Notes: a model not told the origin generated them from the sequence alone. A stretch of DNA of 64,000 bases from Aquabacter sp965279295 (GCA_965279295.1 CBDIHQ010000018.1); one strand, 5' to 3'; positions 44,013-54,437 are shown, counted from the stretch's first letter. Numbers and translations are program-made.

Positions 44013-45122
44013 TCAGATCAACGCGACCCTTCCGCCCGCCTGTCGTTCCAAACGCCCTGCCAGATCCAGTTCCAGCAGAACGATCTGCACGTCCGACGCG
44101 CTTGAACCGGAGAGGCGCACCAGATCATCCAGCGTCATCGGCACCGGTCCCAGCAGTTCGACGATTTTCGACCTGGTGGAATCGCCCGGCGGTTCGCGCG
44201 GGACATCGGGGGGCGGGGCCTCCACGTCCTGGATGCGTGGATGTGCCAGGAGAGGCGCAAGCATCTCGATGACATCTTCGGCGCAGGTCACGAACCCCGC
44301 ACCACTCTTCAGCAGGCGGTTGGTGCCTCCGGCGCGTGGATCGAGCGGGGAGCCTGGAACCGCGAACACCTCGCGTCCCTGCTCGTTGGCCAGGCGGGCG
44401 GTAATCAGCGAGCCGGAGCGTTCCGCCGCTTCCACCACCACGACCGCCAGGGACATGCCGGAAACCAGCCGGTTGCGGTGGGGAAAGTCGCGGGCGCGCG
44501 GCTCCCAGAGCAGGGGCATCTCGGAGACCAGCGCGCCGGACTTGGCCATGCTTTCGATCAGCGCGATGTTTTCCGGGGGGTAGGGGCGGGCAAGGCCGCC
44601 GGCGAACACGCCGAGCGTTCCGGCATCGATGCTTGCCGCATGCGCGGCGGCATCGATGCCGCGCGCCAGGCCGGAAACGATGACATAGCCCGCCGCGGCA
44701 AGGTCGCGCGCGAGCCGCGCCGCCATTGTGCGCCCGGCGCCGGAGGCGTTGCGCGCGCCGACGATGGCGACCTTCGGCGCCGCCAGAATGGTTGCGGACC
44801 CGCGCACCGAAATCACGGGTGGCGCGTCGTCGATATGCCGGAGCGCGGGGGGATAGTCGGCATCGCCCGATGTGACGAGCCGGCCGTCCATTCGGGCGAG
44901 CGCCGCCACCTCGTCTTCGGCTTCTGCGCGACTGGGAATGCGCGGCGCTACCGTTCGGCCGCCACGGTGCGCCAGGGCGGGCAGGGCTTCGAGGGCGGCA
45001 CCCGCGCCGCCGAACTGGTTGATCAGAGCACGAAACGTGCGAGGCCCGACATTCTCGGTGCGGATCAGCCGCAGCCAATCGAGGCGCTGCGCCTCGGTGA
45101 GCCGTGCCGCGCCCGGCGTCAT
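44013..45122 (-). CDS. dprA: DNA-processing protein DprA
   Basis: DprA binds incoming single-stranded DNA and loads RecA during natural transformation. The Rossmann-like domain shows VAIVGARNASGAGRTMAARL, YVIVSGLARGIDAAAHAASI and LVSEMP. A C-terminal winged-helix-like domain (about residues 300-369) follows, as in many proteobacterial DprA. ATG 45122 overlaps the plsY stop by four bases. No other competence genes are in the window. Confidence 0.94.
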   Translation of the reverse strand: MTPGAARLTEAQRLDWLRLIRTENVGPRTFRALINQFGGAGAALEALPALAHRGGRTVAPRIPSRAEAEDEVAALARMDGRLVTSGDADYPPALRHIDDAPPVISVRGSATILAAPKVAIVGARNASGAGRTMAARLARDLAAAGYVIVSGLARGIDAAAHAASIDAGTLGVFAGGLARPYPPENIALIESMAKSGALVSEMPLLWEPRARDFPHRNRLVSGMSLAVVVVEAAERSGSLITARLANEQGREVFAVPGSPLDPRAGGTNRLLKSGAGFVTCAEDVIEMLAPLLAHPRIQDVEAPPPDVPREPPGDSTRSKIVELLGPVPMTLDDLVRLSGSSASDVQIVLLELDLAGRLERQAGGRVALI

Positions 45123-45754
45123 CCCTCGGAATCGGCTTTTGGGGTCCCCTTGCTGCCGATGCGCCCTTCGGTCCCGGTCCGTAGCCGCGCGATGTTGGCG
45201 CTGTGCTTCAGCCACAGCATGACGGCGAGGACTGCGAGGAACAGCCCCGCCCCATGCGCTCCCAGCAGAAACGCGCCCACCGGTGTCGCCACCGAGGCCA
45301 GCAATGCGGCAAGCGAGGAATAGCGCGACGCGGCGGCAACGGCGATCCATACGACGATGAAGATCAGTCCGGCCGGCCAATACAGCCCGAGGGCGACGCC
45401 GAGGAAGGTGGCGACGCCCTTACCGCCCTTGAAGTCCAGCCACACCGGCCAGAGATGTCCGGCGAAGGCGCCGAGCCCCGCCAGCAGCGCCGCTTCCTTG
45501 CCCAGCAGATAGCGGGCTACCAGAACCGCCACGGTGCCCTTGAGCGCATCGCCCAGCAGCGTCATGGCCGCCAGGTCCTTGCGCCCGGTGCGCAGCACAT
45601 TCGTGGCGCCGATGTTGCCGGAACCAATATTGCGGATATCGGCGGTGCCGGCGATCCGGGTGATCAGGATGCCGAAGGGAATAGAGCCCAGCAGATAGCC
45701 GAACAGGGCGGCACCCAGGGCAAGCGGCAGAGACAGGGACCAGGAAAAGGACAT
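45119..45754 (-). CDS. plsY: acyl-phosphate glycerol-3-phosphate acyltransferase
   Basis: PlsY is the membrane enzyme that acylates glycerol-3-phosphate with acyl-phosphate, starting phospholipid synthesis. The motifs LGSIPFGILITR, IGSGNIGATNVLRT and FKGGKGVATFLG match the three conserved loops. ATG 45754 gives 211 residues. It lies 31 bases downstream of the pyrC-like gene and is coupled to dprA. Confidence 0.95.
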   Translation of the reverse strand: MSFSWSLSLPLALGAALFGYLLGSIPFGILITRIAGTADIRNIGSGNIGATNVLRTGRKDLAAMTLLGDALKGTVAVLVARYLLGKEAALLAGLGAFAGHLWPVWLDFKGGKGVATFLGVALGLYWPAGLIFIVVWIAVAAASRYSSLAALLASVATPVGAFLLGAHGAGLFLAVLAVMLWLKHSANIARLRTGTEGRIGSKGTPKADSEG

Positions 45755-45785
45755 CAGTGCGCCGCTGCCAGAAGGAAAATACCGT

Positions 45786-47099
45786 TCAAACGTATTCGTA
45801 CACGGTGCGTCCGGCAACGATGGTGCGCAGGACGCGTCCGGTCAGCCGGGCTGAATCGAACGGCGTGTTGCGCGAGCGCGACTTGAGCTGCGCCGCATCG
45901 AGCAGCCAGGGCATGTTGAGGTCGAAGACGACGATGTCTGCCGGCGCGCCGGGACGCAAGGTGCCGGCCCGAAGCCCGAGCAATTCCGCCGGGCGGGTCG
46001 AGAGCGCGCGCAGTAGGTTGACGAGATCGACCTCGTCGGAATGGACCAGCCGCAGCGCGGCGGACAGCAGCGTCTCCAGGCCGATGGCGCCGGGCTCGGC
46101 CTCGGCGAACGGCAGGCGCTTCACCTCCACGTCCTGCGGGTTGTGATCCGAGACCATGACGTCGATCAGGCCCGAGGCGAGGGCGCGTACCAGGGCTTTG
46201 CGATCATCCTCCGCCCGCAGCGGCGGGGCGACCTTGAAGAAGGTGCGATATTCCCCGACATCCAGTTCATTGAAGCTGAGGTGATTGATGCTGGCGGAGG
46301 CGGTGACGGGCAAACCCGCCTCCTTGGCGCGGGCCAGGACCTCCAACGAGTCCTGACAGGTCAGCGCCGCAGCGTGATAGCGCGAGCGGGTACCGGCGAC
46401 CAGGCGCAGGTCGCGCTCCAACACGATGGTCTCAGCCCCCGCGGGGATTCCCGACAAGCCAAGGCGTGAAGCGAACGCGCCCTCGTTCATGGCACCGCCG
46501 GACATGGTGGCGTCTTCGGTGTGATGGACGATCAGCGCATCGAAATCGCGGGCGTACACCAGCGCCCGCCGCAACACCTGGGCGCTGGCGAGCGAACGGG
46601 TGCCGTCAGTGAAGGCCACGGCGCCGGCGGCCTGGAGCAGACCGATTTCGGTCATTTCCGTGCCACGGAGGCCCTTGGTAATGGTGGCCATAGGGTGCAC
46701 GCGCACCACCGCCGTGTCGCGCGCCCGGCGAAGGATGAAGTCGACGATGGCCGGGTCGTCCACCGGCGGGTCTGTGTCCGGCTGGCAGACGATGGTGGTG
46801 ACACCGCCCGCCGCCGCCGCGTGGCTGGCGGAGGCGAGAGTTTCGCGATGCTCGGCGCCCGGCTCGCCGATATAGGCGCGCATGTCGACAAGACCGGGGG
46901 CGACGACCGCGCCCCGGCAATCCACCACCTCTGCGCCGTCAGGAATGCCTCCGGCCGCGAGGCCGAACGCCGCGTCGCGGATGACGCCTTCCGAGAGCAG
47001 GATGTCGCCGTGGAAATCGGCGCCGCGCGAGGGATCGATGATCCGCGCGTTGGTCAGCATCAGGGGGTGAGGCTCGGCGCCGCGTCCGGTTTCACGCAT
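45786..47099 (-). CDS. pyrC: dihydroorotase-like protein lacking the HxH metal site (PyrC'/PyrX type)
   Basis: By fold this is a class I dihydroorotase of 437 residues, overlapping pyrB by eight bases. The metal motif normally DxHxH reads DMRAY at residues 72-76, so both histidines are gone. The PHH motif reads INH (SINHLSFNEL). The SDHNP aspartate and HHTED histidine remain. Pseudomonas has an inactive PyrC' paired with aspartate transcarbamoylase as a structural subunit, and I infer the same role here. A catalytic dihydroorotase should then be encoded elsewhere. Confidence 0.88.
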   Translation of the reverse strand: MRETGRGAEPHPLMLTNARIIDPSRGADFHGDILLSEGVIRDAAFGLAAGGIPDGAEVVDCRGAVVAPGLVDMRAYIGEPGAEHRETLASASHAAAAGGVTTIVCQPDTDPPVDDPAIVDFILRRARDTAVVRVHPMATITKGLRGTEMTEIGLLQAAGAVAFTDGTRSLASAQVLRRALVYARDFDALIVHHTEDATMSGGAMNEGAFASRLGLSGIPAGAETIVLERDLRLVAGTRSRYHAAALTCQDSLEVLARAKEAGLPVTASASINHLSFNELDVGEYRTFFKVAPPLRAEDDRKALVRALASGLIDVMVSDHNPQDVEVKRLPFAEAEPGAIGLETLLSAALRLVHSDEVDLVNLLRALSTRPAELLGLRAGTLRPGAPADIVVFDLNMPWLLDAAQLKSRSRNTPFDSARLTGRVLRTIVAGRTVYEYV

Positions 47100-48039
47100 T
47101 GGGAAGCTTCCGCGCCAGAACGTCGAGGACCGCCATGCGCACCGCGACGCCCATTTCCACCTGCTCGCGAATCAGCGACTGGGGGCCGTCCGCTACTGCG
47201 GAATCGATCTCGACCCCCCGGTTCATGGGTCCCGGATGCATCACCAGCGCATCGCGCTTGGCGCGCCGGAGCTTCACCTCGTCGAGGCCGAAATAATGGA
47301 AATATTCCTTCACCGAGGGGATGAAGGAGCCTGCCATCCGCTCGCGCTGTAGGCGCAGCATCATCACGATGTCGGCGCCGTCGAGCCCGCTTTCCATGGT
47401 CCGGTGCACTTCGACTCCATATTGCTCAATACCGGAGGGGATGAGCGAGGAGGGGGCAACCACGCGCACCTGCGCGCCGAGTGTCGCCAACAGCATCATG
47501 TTCGAGCGCGCCACCCGCGAATGCAGCACATCCCCGCAGATGGCGATGATGAGACCAGCGATACGGCCTTTATTGCGGCGGATGGTGAGGGCGTCGAGCA
47601 GCGCCTGGGTGGGATGCTCATGGGCGCCGTCGCCGGCGTTCACCACGCAGCAATCCACCTTGCGGGCGAGCAGCGCGACCGCGCCTGACGCATGGTGGCG
47701 CACCACCAGGATATCGGGATGCATGGCGTTCAACGTCATCGCGGTGTCGATGAGCGTCTCGCCCTTCTTCACCGACGAATTGCTCACCGACATGTTCATC
47801 ACGTCGGCGCCGAGCCGCTTGCCGGCAATCTCGAAGGACGCCTGGGTGCGGGTCGAAGCCTCGAAGAACAGATTGATCTGGGTGCGCCCCCGCAGGGTGG
47901 TGCGCTTCTTTTCGATTTGCCGATTGAGATCGACGAATTCCTCCGCGTTATCGAGCAGACCGAGGATCTCGTCAGCGGACAGACCCTCGATGCCGATCAG
48001 GTCGCGGCGGTCGAGTGTGAAGGCGGAAGGAGCATGCAT
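47092..48039 (-). CDS. pyrB: aspartate carbamoyltransferase catalytic subunit
   Basis: ATCase commits carbamoyl phosphate and aspartate to pyrimidine synthesis. Carbamoyl-phosphate motif FEASTRTQASFEIAGKRLG is near residues 59-77 and SVKKGETLIDT follows. HPTQALLDALTIRR and VMHPGPMNRGVEI are also visible. The 315-residue length is usual. It is first in the operon pyrB-pyrC'-plsY-dprA. There is no pyrI, consistent with a class A ATCase that uses PyrC' as partner. Confidence 0.96.
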   Translation of the reverse strand: MHAPSAFTLDRRDLIGIEGLSADEILGLLDNAEEFVDLNRQIEKKRTTLRGRTQINLFFEASTRTQASFEIAGKRLGADVMNMSVSNSSVKKGETLIDTAMTLNAMHPDILVVRHHASGAVALLARKVDCCVVNAGDGAHEHPTQALLDALTIRRNKGRIAGLIIAICGDVLHSRVARSNMMLLATLGAQVRVVAPSSLIPSGIEQYGVEVHRTMESGLDGADIVMMLRLQRERMAGSFIPSVKEYFHYFGLDEVKLRRAKRDALVMHPGPMNRGVEIDSAVADGPQSLIREQVEMGVAVRMAVLDVLARKLPNA

Positions 48040-48354
48040 GACAAGCTCGGAGGTTTAAAGAAACCCGCCGCCACCGGCAAGCGCGGAACGGACTGCCACG
48101 CTTGCGCGTTTTCTTCACGAATGCGGTCAAAACTGTGCGGAAGCCAAGGCCCGAGCCAAGTGTCACCGCAATCTCGGTAAATGAAACACGAAACAGCCAC
48201 GATTGTTTTCGGGTCGATCGAGGAAAGGCAAAGAAGATCACTAATGCTGATCAGTCGACACAATTTGGCTTGGTTCAAGTGTGAACGTTTGGGCATGTGT
48301 CTTGCGGATCCAAAGCAGTCATACGGAATCTGCAAGCTGCTGGAGACTTTGATC
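48040..48354. promoter_or_regulatory. divergent intergenic region between pyrB and a secreted-protein gene
   Basis: This 315-base gap is AT-richer than average and must contain both promoters. It holds a short palindrome GTTCA-AGTG-TGAAC at 48273-48286 that could be an operator, and CTGATCAG near 48247. I found no PyrR-type or leader-peptide attenuator ahead of pyrB. Confidence 0.35.
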
Positions 48355-48810
48355 ATGGCGACGATGGTTAAGAATTTTGCGGCATTGGGAATTGTCGCGG
48401 CACTGGGAGCGGCTGCGGCATCCCCGGCTTTTTCCGCATCCATCGGCACCGGCGCGCTGTCGGCGGTTCAGTCCGCCCCCGCCACGGTCACCCAGGTGGG
48501 CTATTATGGTCCCGGTTGGGGCGGTGGCGGCTGGGGTGGACGCGGCTGTTGGAATTGCGGTGGTGGCGGCTGGAATAACGGGGCCGCACTCGGTGTCGGC
48601 CTTGCCGCCGGCCTGATCGGCGGCGCGGCCATCGCGGCCGCCGCGGCCCCGCCGCCGGTCTATTATGCCCCGCCGCCCCCGGCCTATTACGCGCCGCCTC
48701 CTGCGTATTATGCGCCCCCGCCCGCAGCCTATTACCCGCCGCAGCGGGCCGCGGGGCGGTGTTGGTTTGAAACCGACAACCGCGGCTATGGCTATTGGGG
48801 CGCGTGCTGA
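48355..48810 (+). CDS. secreted Gly-rich protein with YYAPPP repeats
   Basis: The 151-residue protein has a signal peptide (NFAALGIVAALGAAAASPAF, cleavage near SFSA/SPAFSA). A Gly/Trp-rich segment with two Cys (GRGCWNCGGGG) and a short Ala/Gly hydrophobic stretch follow. Then come four to five tandem PPP-AYYAP units (residues about 98-130) and a Cys-containing end. Such proteins are common small envelope proteins in rhizobia and relatives; the function is unknown. ATG 48355 is preferred because it starts the signal peptide. Confidence 0.7.
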   Translation: MATMVKNFAALGIVAALGAAAASPAFSASIGTGALSAVQSAPATVTQVGYYGPGWGGGGWGGRGCWNCGGGGWNNGAALGVGLAAGLIGGAAIAAAAAPPPVYYAPPPPAYYAPPPAYYAPPPAAYYPPQRAAGRCWFETDNRGYGYWGAC

Positions 48811-48814
48811 GCCA

Positions 48815-49753
48815 TCATGAACCCACCGCCGTCGCCGCGAAGGCGACGAGCGGCAGCGTAATGGCGGAAACCAGAATCTGAAGGGTCAAGATTTCCGCCA
48901 GCAGCGGCGCGTCACCGCCCATCTGCCGCGCCAGCACATAGCCGGAGGGTGAGGACGGTACACCGGCAAGCAGCGCGATTGTGGTCAGTTCCATGCCGCG
49001 CAGTCCGAATGCGTAGCCGATGGCGATCGTGCAGGCGGGCTTCATCACCAGGTCGAGCAGAATTGCCAAGGTTGTCGCCGGCTTGGGCTGCGCCAGCGTG
49101 CGGAGGGTGAGCCCGGCTCCCACCACAAGCAGTCCGACGGCGAGCGACGCGCGCCCCAGGATGTCGGTGAAATCCAAGGCCACCGTGGGCAATTTGATGC
49201 CGGCGAGGTTGATCGCCATGCCCAGCCCGCACGACCAGATGAGTGGATTGCGCAGCAATTGGCGCCCAACCTCAGCCATCCTCGGCGGCTTTGTGCTGGC
49301 GTGACGCGCCAGCACCCAGACGACCATCACGTTGACCACGGGGATCAGGCTGACCAGCGCCACCGCTGCCACAGCGACGCCTTCGCGCCCGAACAGTCCA
49401 TCCACCACCGCCAGAGCGACATAGGAGTTCCAGCGCAGCACGCCCTGGGCCAGCGAGGTGAAGGCAGGTCCATCGATTGCGAAGCGGCGCGCCAGCATGG
49501 GCCGCAGTGCCAGCAGTCCGAAGAAAAACAGCGCCAGCGTGAGCGCGTAGGCGCCGACCACACCGGCAAAACTCACCTTGGACAGGTCCGCGCGAATGCC
49601 CGAGATCAGCAGCAGTGCCGGAAACAGCACGAAATAGGTCAACTGCTCCATACCGAACCAATGGCCGACATCGCGCAGCATCGTGCGCCTGAGCAGGTAT
49701 CCCAACGCGATGATCAGCGCCACCGGGACCAGTGAGTTCAGGATCACCGACAT
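48815..49753 (-). CDS. AEC-family transporter (auxin efflux carrier type)
   Basis: This 312-residue protein has about ten transmembrane helices in two five-helix halves. It shows the AEC pattern: PVALIIALGYLLRR at the start, FPALLLISGI, and RNPLIWSCGLGMAINLAGIKLP in the middle. AEC proteins move carboxylates, amino acids or similar compounds; the substrate cannot be told here. It converges on the secreted protein gene with four bases between stops. Confidence 0.85.
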   Translation of the reverse strand: MSVILNSLVPVALIIALGYLLRRTMLRDVGHWFGMEQLTYFVLFPALLLISGIRADLSKVSFAGVVGAYALTLALFFFGLLALRPMLARRFAIDGPAFTSLAQGVLRWNSYVALAVVDGLFGREGVAVAAVALVSLIPVVNVMVVWVLARHASTKPPRMAEVGRQLLRNPLIWSCGLGMAINLAGIKLPTVALDFTDILGRASLAVGLLVVGAGLTLRTLAQPKPATTLAILLDLVMKPACTIAIGYAFGLRGMELTTIALLAGVPSSPSGYVLARQMGGDAPLLAEILTLQILVSAITLPLVAFAATAVGS

Positions 49754-50102
49754 TGCTGACGCGCGCCGTGTCCGCTGGGTTTAAACTGCCATCCCCCGCA
49801 CGCGGGGGTCCTGCGAAATCCTGCCCGAGCGCTTCTCGCGGAGAGGCGCAATTCTTTACGTACAACAGTCTCGGCTGTTTTCACCTCTCCCCGAGGGGGG
49901 GAGGTCGGCTGCTTAGCAGCCGGGTGAGGGGGCTCCGATATCTCAGAACTGGAAAGGGTTGTCCCCCTCACCCCAACCCTCTCCCCGTGGGGGAGAGGGA
50001 GCCGAGTGCGCGTAACGCAACAGTCCCAAAACGGGACGCGACGACTGCCGCGCCGGAACATCCGTGGATCAAACCGCGCGCGAATCGCAGGAGCGGCGCC
50101 GT
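49754..50102. repeat. intergenic palindromic repeat cluster A
   Basis: This 349-base gap holds nested inverted repeats from 49883 to 49999. They are ACCTCTCCCC/GGGGGAGGT (49883-49905), CGGCTGC-TTA-GCAGCCG (49906-49922), a long-range stem GGTGAGGGGG (49923-49932) with CCCCCTCACC (49963-49972), and CCCTCTCCCC/GGGGAGAGGG (49977-49999). The last arm matches repeats near 62.6 and 62.9 kb. It lies between two genes, both on the - strand (the start of the AEC gene and the end of ruvX). No gene is seen in it. Confidence 0.75.
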
Positions 50103-50630
50103 TCACGCTTCGTCTTCTTCTTCTGGAGCTGCATTGCGCAGGAAGTCCAATGCCCCTTCAAGAATGAACGCGGCCGCGTGCTGGTCGATGACCGCCGCGC
50201 GCCTGGCGCGGCTCATGTCGGCCGCGATCAGCGCGCGCTCGACCGCGACGGTCGAGAGGCGCTCGTCCCAGAGGGCGATGGGGCAACCGGACAGTCGCGC
50301 GAAGTTGCGGGCGAAGGTGCGGCTGGCCTGCGCGCGTGGGCCTTCAGAGCCGTCCATGTTCAGCGGCAGGCCGAGGACATAGGCGACCGCCTTGCGTTCT
50401 TTCGCCAGCAGCACGAGCCGTTGCGCATCTGCGGTGAATTTGGTGCGCCAGTGGGTCTCCACAACGGTTGCGATCCGCCGGTCCGGGTCGCAGGCCGCCA
50501 CCCCGATGGTCTTGGTGCCGAGATCCAGCCCCAGCAGCGCCCCGCGCGGCGGCAGCAAGGGCGCGAGTTCGGCCAGGGTGAGAACCAGGGCGGGGGTCAC
50601 GGAAGGAGGGGGCGGGGGTGCCGATGTCAT
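50103..50630 (-). CDS. ruvX: Holliday junction resolvase-like protein / pre-16S rRNA nuclease RuvX (YqgF)
   Basis: The RNase-H-like fold begins LLGLDLGTKTIGVA near residue 30. It has the conserved VLGLPLNMDGSEGPRA and LWDERLSTVAVERAL segments. YqgF proteins process the 5' end of 16S rRNA. The 175-residue length includes a short Pro-rich N-terminal tail. It is divergent from the metallo-hydrolase gene with 105 bases between starts. Confidence 0.93.
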   Translation of the reverse strand: MTSAPPPPPSVTPALVLTLAELAPLLPPRGALLGLDLGTKTIGVAACDPDRRIATVVETHWRTKFTADAQRLVLLAKERKAVAYVLGLPLNMDGSEGPRAQASRTFARNFARLSGCPIALWDERLSTVAVERALIAADMSRARRAAVIDQHAAAFILEGALDFLRNAAPEEEDEA

Positions 50631-50735
50631 ATCCCCTCGCTATCATGTCCCGGCAGACGGGGCGAGGATGGCGCGCGCATGTCTCTTCGGCATGTCCCGC
50701 TTACGCTCCGATCATCTCTTGCAAAGGCATTTTCC

Positions 50736-51446
50736 ATGAAAATCACCTGGTTCGGACACGCGGCCTTCCGATTGGAATTCGCTGACAAGGTGGTGCTGAT
50801 CGACCCCTTCTTCACCGGCAATCCCGCTTTCTCGGGGGACCGGGCAGCGGCGGCGGCGGGGGTCACCCATATTCTTCTCACCCATGGTCACGACGACCAC
50901 ATCGGCGACACGGTCGCGCTGGTGCAGGAGGCCGCGAAGGAGGGGCGCGAGGTGCCGGTTGCGGCGAATCCGGAACTCAGCGTCTTCCTGCAAGGTCAGG
51001 GGTTGAAGGCACTGCAAATGATGAACACCGGCGGCACCGTGGCGCTCGGCGGCTTCACCGTCACCATGGTGCGTGCGGATCATTCCTCAGGTGGCGCGAG
51101 CGCGAACCCGACCAATCTCGGCAATGCCAACGGGATGATCGTGAAGGCCGAGGGTGAGCCGACGGTTTGGCATCTCGGCGACACGGACATCTTCTCGGAC
51201 ATGGCGCTGCTCAGCGAAATCCACCAGCCGAAGATCGCCTTCGTGCCGATCGGCGATCGTTTCACCATGGGACCCGAAATCGCCGCGTTGGCGGTGCGGC
51301 GCTTCCTGAACGTCGAGACCGTCGTACCCTGCCACTACGCCTCCTTCCCGCCCCTGGTCAAAGACCCCTCCGGCTTCGTCGCGGCGCTGGAAGGACATCC
51401 GACTAAGGTCATTGTCCCCACCAGCGGCATCCCCTTCGAGGTCTGA
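50736..51446 (+). CDS. metal-dependent hydrolase, metallo-beta-lactamase fold (UPF0173)
   Basis: A 236-residue protein starting MKITWFGHAAFRLEF with the zinc motif THGHDDHIGD near residues 47-56. Further ligands are GDTDIFSDM and CHYASFP. This fits the UPF0173 group of UlaG-like MBL proteins, whose substrate is unknown. The frame is open upstream into ruvX, but conservation begins at ATG 50736. Confidence 0.9.
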   Translation: MKITWFGHAAFRLEFADKVVLIDPFFTGNPAFSGDRAAAAAGVTHILLTHGHDDHIGDTVALVQEAAKEGREVPVAANPELSVFLQGQGLKALQMMNTGGTVALGGFTVTMVRADHSSGGASANPTNLGNANGMIVKAEGEPTVWHLGDTDIFSDMALLSEIHQPKIAFVPIGDRFTMGPEIAALAVRRFLNVETVVPCHYASFPPLVKDPSGFVAALEGHPTKVIVPTSGIPFEV

Positions 51447-51785
51447 TCGACCGAGACGCACCCCGTGCGCTCGTGCCCCCTCACTCTGCCGCTCGTGGGG
51501 TGAGGGGGGCGGCCATGCCGGGCACAGCACGGCCATCTCGGTGCATCCGCTTCCCGTGACCTTGCTAAGTTCGCCTTACCTTCAGGATGACGAGAGTAAA
51601 GCGCGCTCCCGGGTAATGTCCGACGGCCTGGCCTCCGCATGAAACGCGATTTTCATGTATCGGGGTTCGGAAGTTCTCGGAATTTGCGGTGCAACACCTT
51701 GCCAAGATGTCGCAATTGACGCCGTTTGCAAAAGGCGTACGCAAAAGCTCTGTGCGGGCAAGGCAATCACAAGATGGGGGCGGAC
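51447..51785. repeat. intergenic region with one palindromic repeat (cluster B)
   Basis: A 339-base gap. It holds the inverted repeat CCCCCTCAC (51476-51484) and GTGAGGGGG (51500-51508), similar in base pattern to clusters A and C. A TTGACG at 51716-51721 is a weak -35 candidate for the next gene, with no convincing -10 box. No gene is apparent. Confidence 0.5.
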
Positions 51786-52163
51786 ATGAAAATGGCAGCG
51801 AGGATGGCTGGGTTGGCCTTGATGGCGGCCCTCGCGTTCCCGGCGGTGGGGAATGCGGCGAGCGCCAAGCAGGATTTCGATCTGGTCAACAAGACGGGCT
51901 ACGATATCAGCCACGTCTACGTCTCTCCCACCAAGACCAATGATTGGGAAGAAGACGTGCTCGGCAAGGATGTGCTCGAGAACAACGATTCCTGGGAGAT
52001 CAAGTTCGACCGCACCGACAACACCTGCAAGTGGGACCTGAAGGTCGTCTATGCCGACGACAATTCCAGCGCGGTATGGAAGAACATCGACCTGTGCACG
52101 GTGGAAGAGATCACGATCCGCTACAACCGGAAGAATGACACCACGAGTGCCAGCTTCAAGTGA
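51786..52163 (+). CDS. small secreted protein, unknown function
   Basis: The 125-residue product has a signal peptide (MKMAARMAGLALMAALAF, cleavage near GNAASA). A beta-rich domain of about 98 residues follows with a conserved-looking DFDLVNKTGYDISHVYVSP. Two cysteines (NTCKWDL and IDLCTVEE) could form a disulfide. The pattern resembles small periplasmic beta-sandwich proteins; I assign no function. GGGGG five bases before ATG 51786 supports this start; 51774 is an alternative. Confidence 0.72.
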   Translation: MKMAARMAGLALMAALAFPAVGNAASAKQDFDLVNKTGYDISHVYVSPTKTNDWEEDVLGKDVLENNDSWEIKFDRTDNTCKWDLKVVYADDNSSAVWKNIDLCTVEEITIRYNRKNDTTSASFK

Positions 52164-52192
52164 TCCGGCGCCTTCGGGCGTCGCTGAATTTC

Positions 52193-52230
52193 AAAAGGCC
52201 CTCCCTGGAAAACCAGGGAGGGCCTTTTTT
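52193..52230. terminator. bidirectional terminator between the secreted-protein gene and thiC
   Basis: A 16-bp stem, AAAAGGCCCTCCCTGG paired with CCAGGGAGGGCCTTTT, has an AAAA loop and T runs on both strands. It can serve both convergent genes. Confidence 0.95.
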
Positions 52231-52236
52231 GTTGGC

Positions 52237-54084
<1,848 letters not shown>

Positions 54085-54086
54085 AC

Positions 54087-54121
54087 GGATCTCCTTTAAG
54101 CTTGCGCTCCAAATGAGATCC
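54087..54121 (-). promoter_or_regulatory. possible Shine-Dalgarno-sequestering stem of the thiC riboswitch
   Basis: On the - strand GGATCTC (54121-54115) can pair with GAGATCC (54093-54087). The second arm contains most of the thiC ribosome-binding site GGAG (54094-54091). This 7-bp stem could be the translational off-state of the riboswitch. Confidence 0.5.
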
Positions 54122-54181
54122 GGGATGAGCTTCAGGAGACGGTTGGCGCCATGGACTCCACGCGGGAGCCGCAAGCTGTTC

Positions 54182-54295
54182 CGATCCCTTCGCCGGCATG
54201 ACCCGGATCAGGTTCGAAGGGTCATCGCTGCGCCGGTGGTCAATGTGACCATCCGAAATGCGATCTCTCAGCCCCGTCGCGGGGCTCCCCTTGGA
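54182..54295 (-). promoter_or_regulatory. TPP riboswitch (THI element)
   Basis: The - strand reads GGGGAGCCCC, then GGGGCTGAGAGATC. After a variable P3 stem it reads ACCCTTCGAACCTGATCCGG followed by GTCATGCCGGCGAAGGGA. CTGAGA and ACC-TGATC-GG...GCCGGCG-AGGGA are the conserved thiamine-pyrophosphate-binding elements. It lies about 98 bases upstream of thiC, on the same strand, as in most proteobacteria. Confidence 0.95.
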
Positions 54296-54437
54296 ATTCC
54301 TTCACAGTGCGGATGGTGTGCCGGCATGTCAACGCTGCGGTGCAACATGGTGGAGCGTGGAAAATCTGCCTTCAGTTGGCGCGAGCGATCGCGCAATCCA
54401 CGCAACGGGCAGGTATAAGAGGGGCGTATTTCGGGCT

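Noticed and set aside
50064..50735. Extension of the UPF0173 hydrolase upstream of 50736
   Set aside because: This part is antisense to ruvX and lacks similarity; the family N-terminus MKITWFGHA starts at 50736.
54085..54174. Extension of thiC upstream of 54084
   Set aside because: The frame is open but covers the riboswitch leader. The ribosome-binding site and conserved start are at 54084.
54258..54437. Extension of the kinase gene to an ATG at 54258
   Set aside because: It would overlap the TPP riboswitch on the other strand and encodes no conserved sequence.
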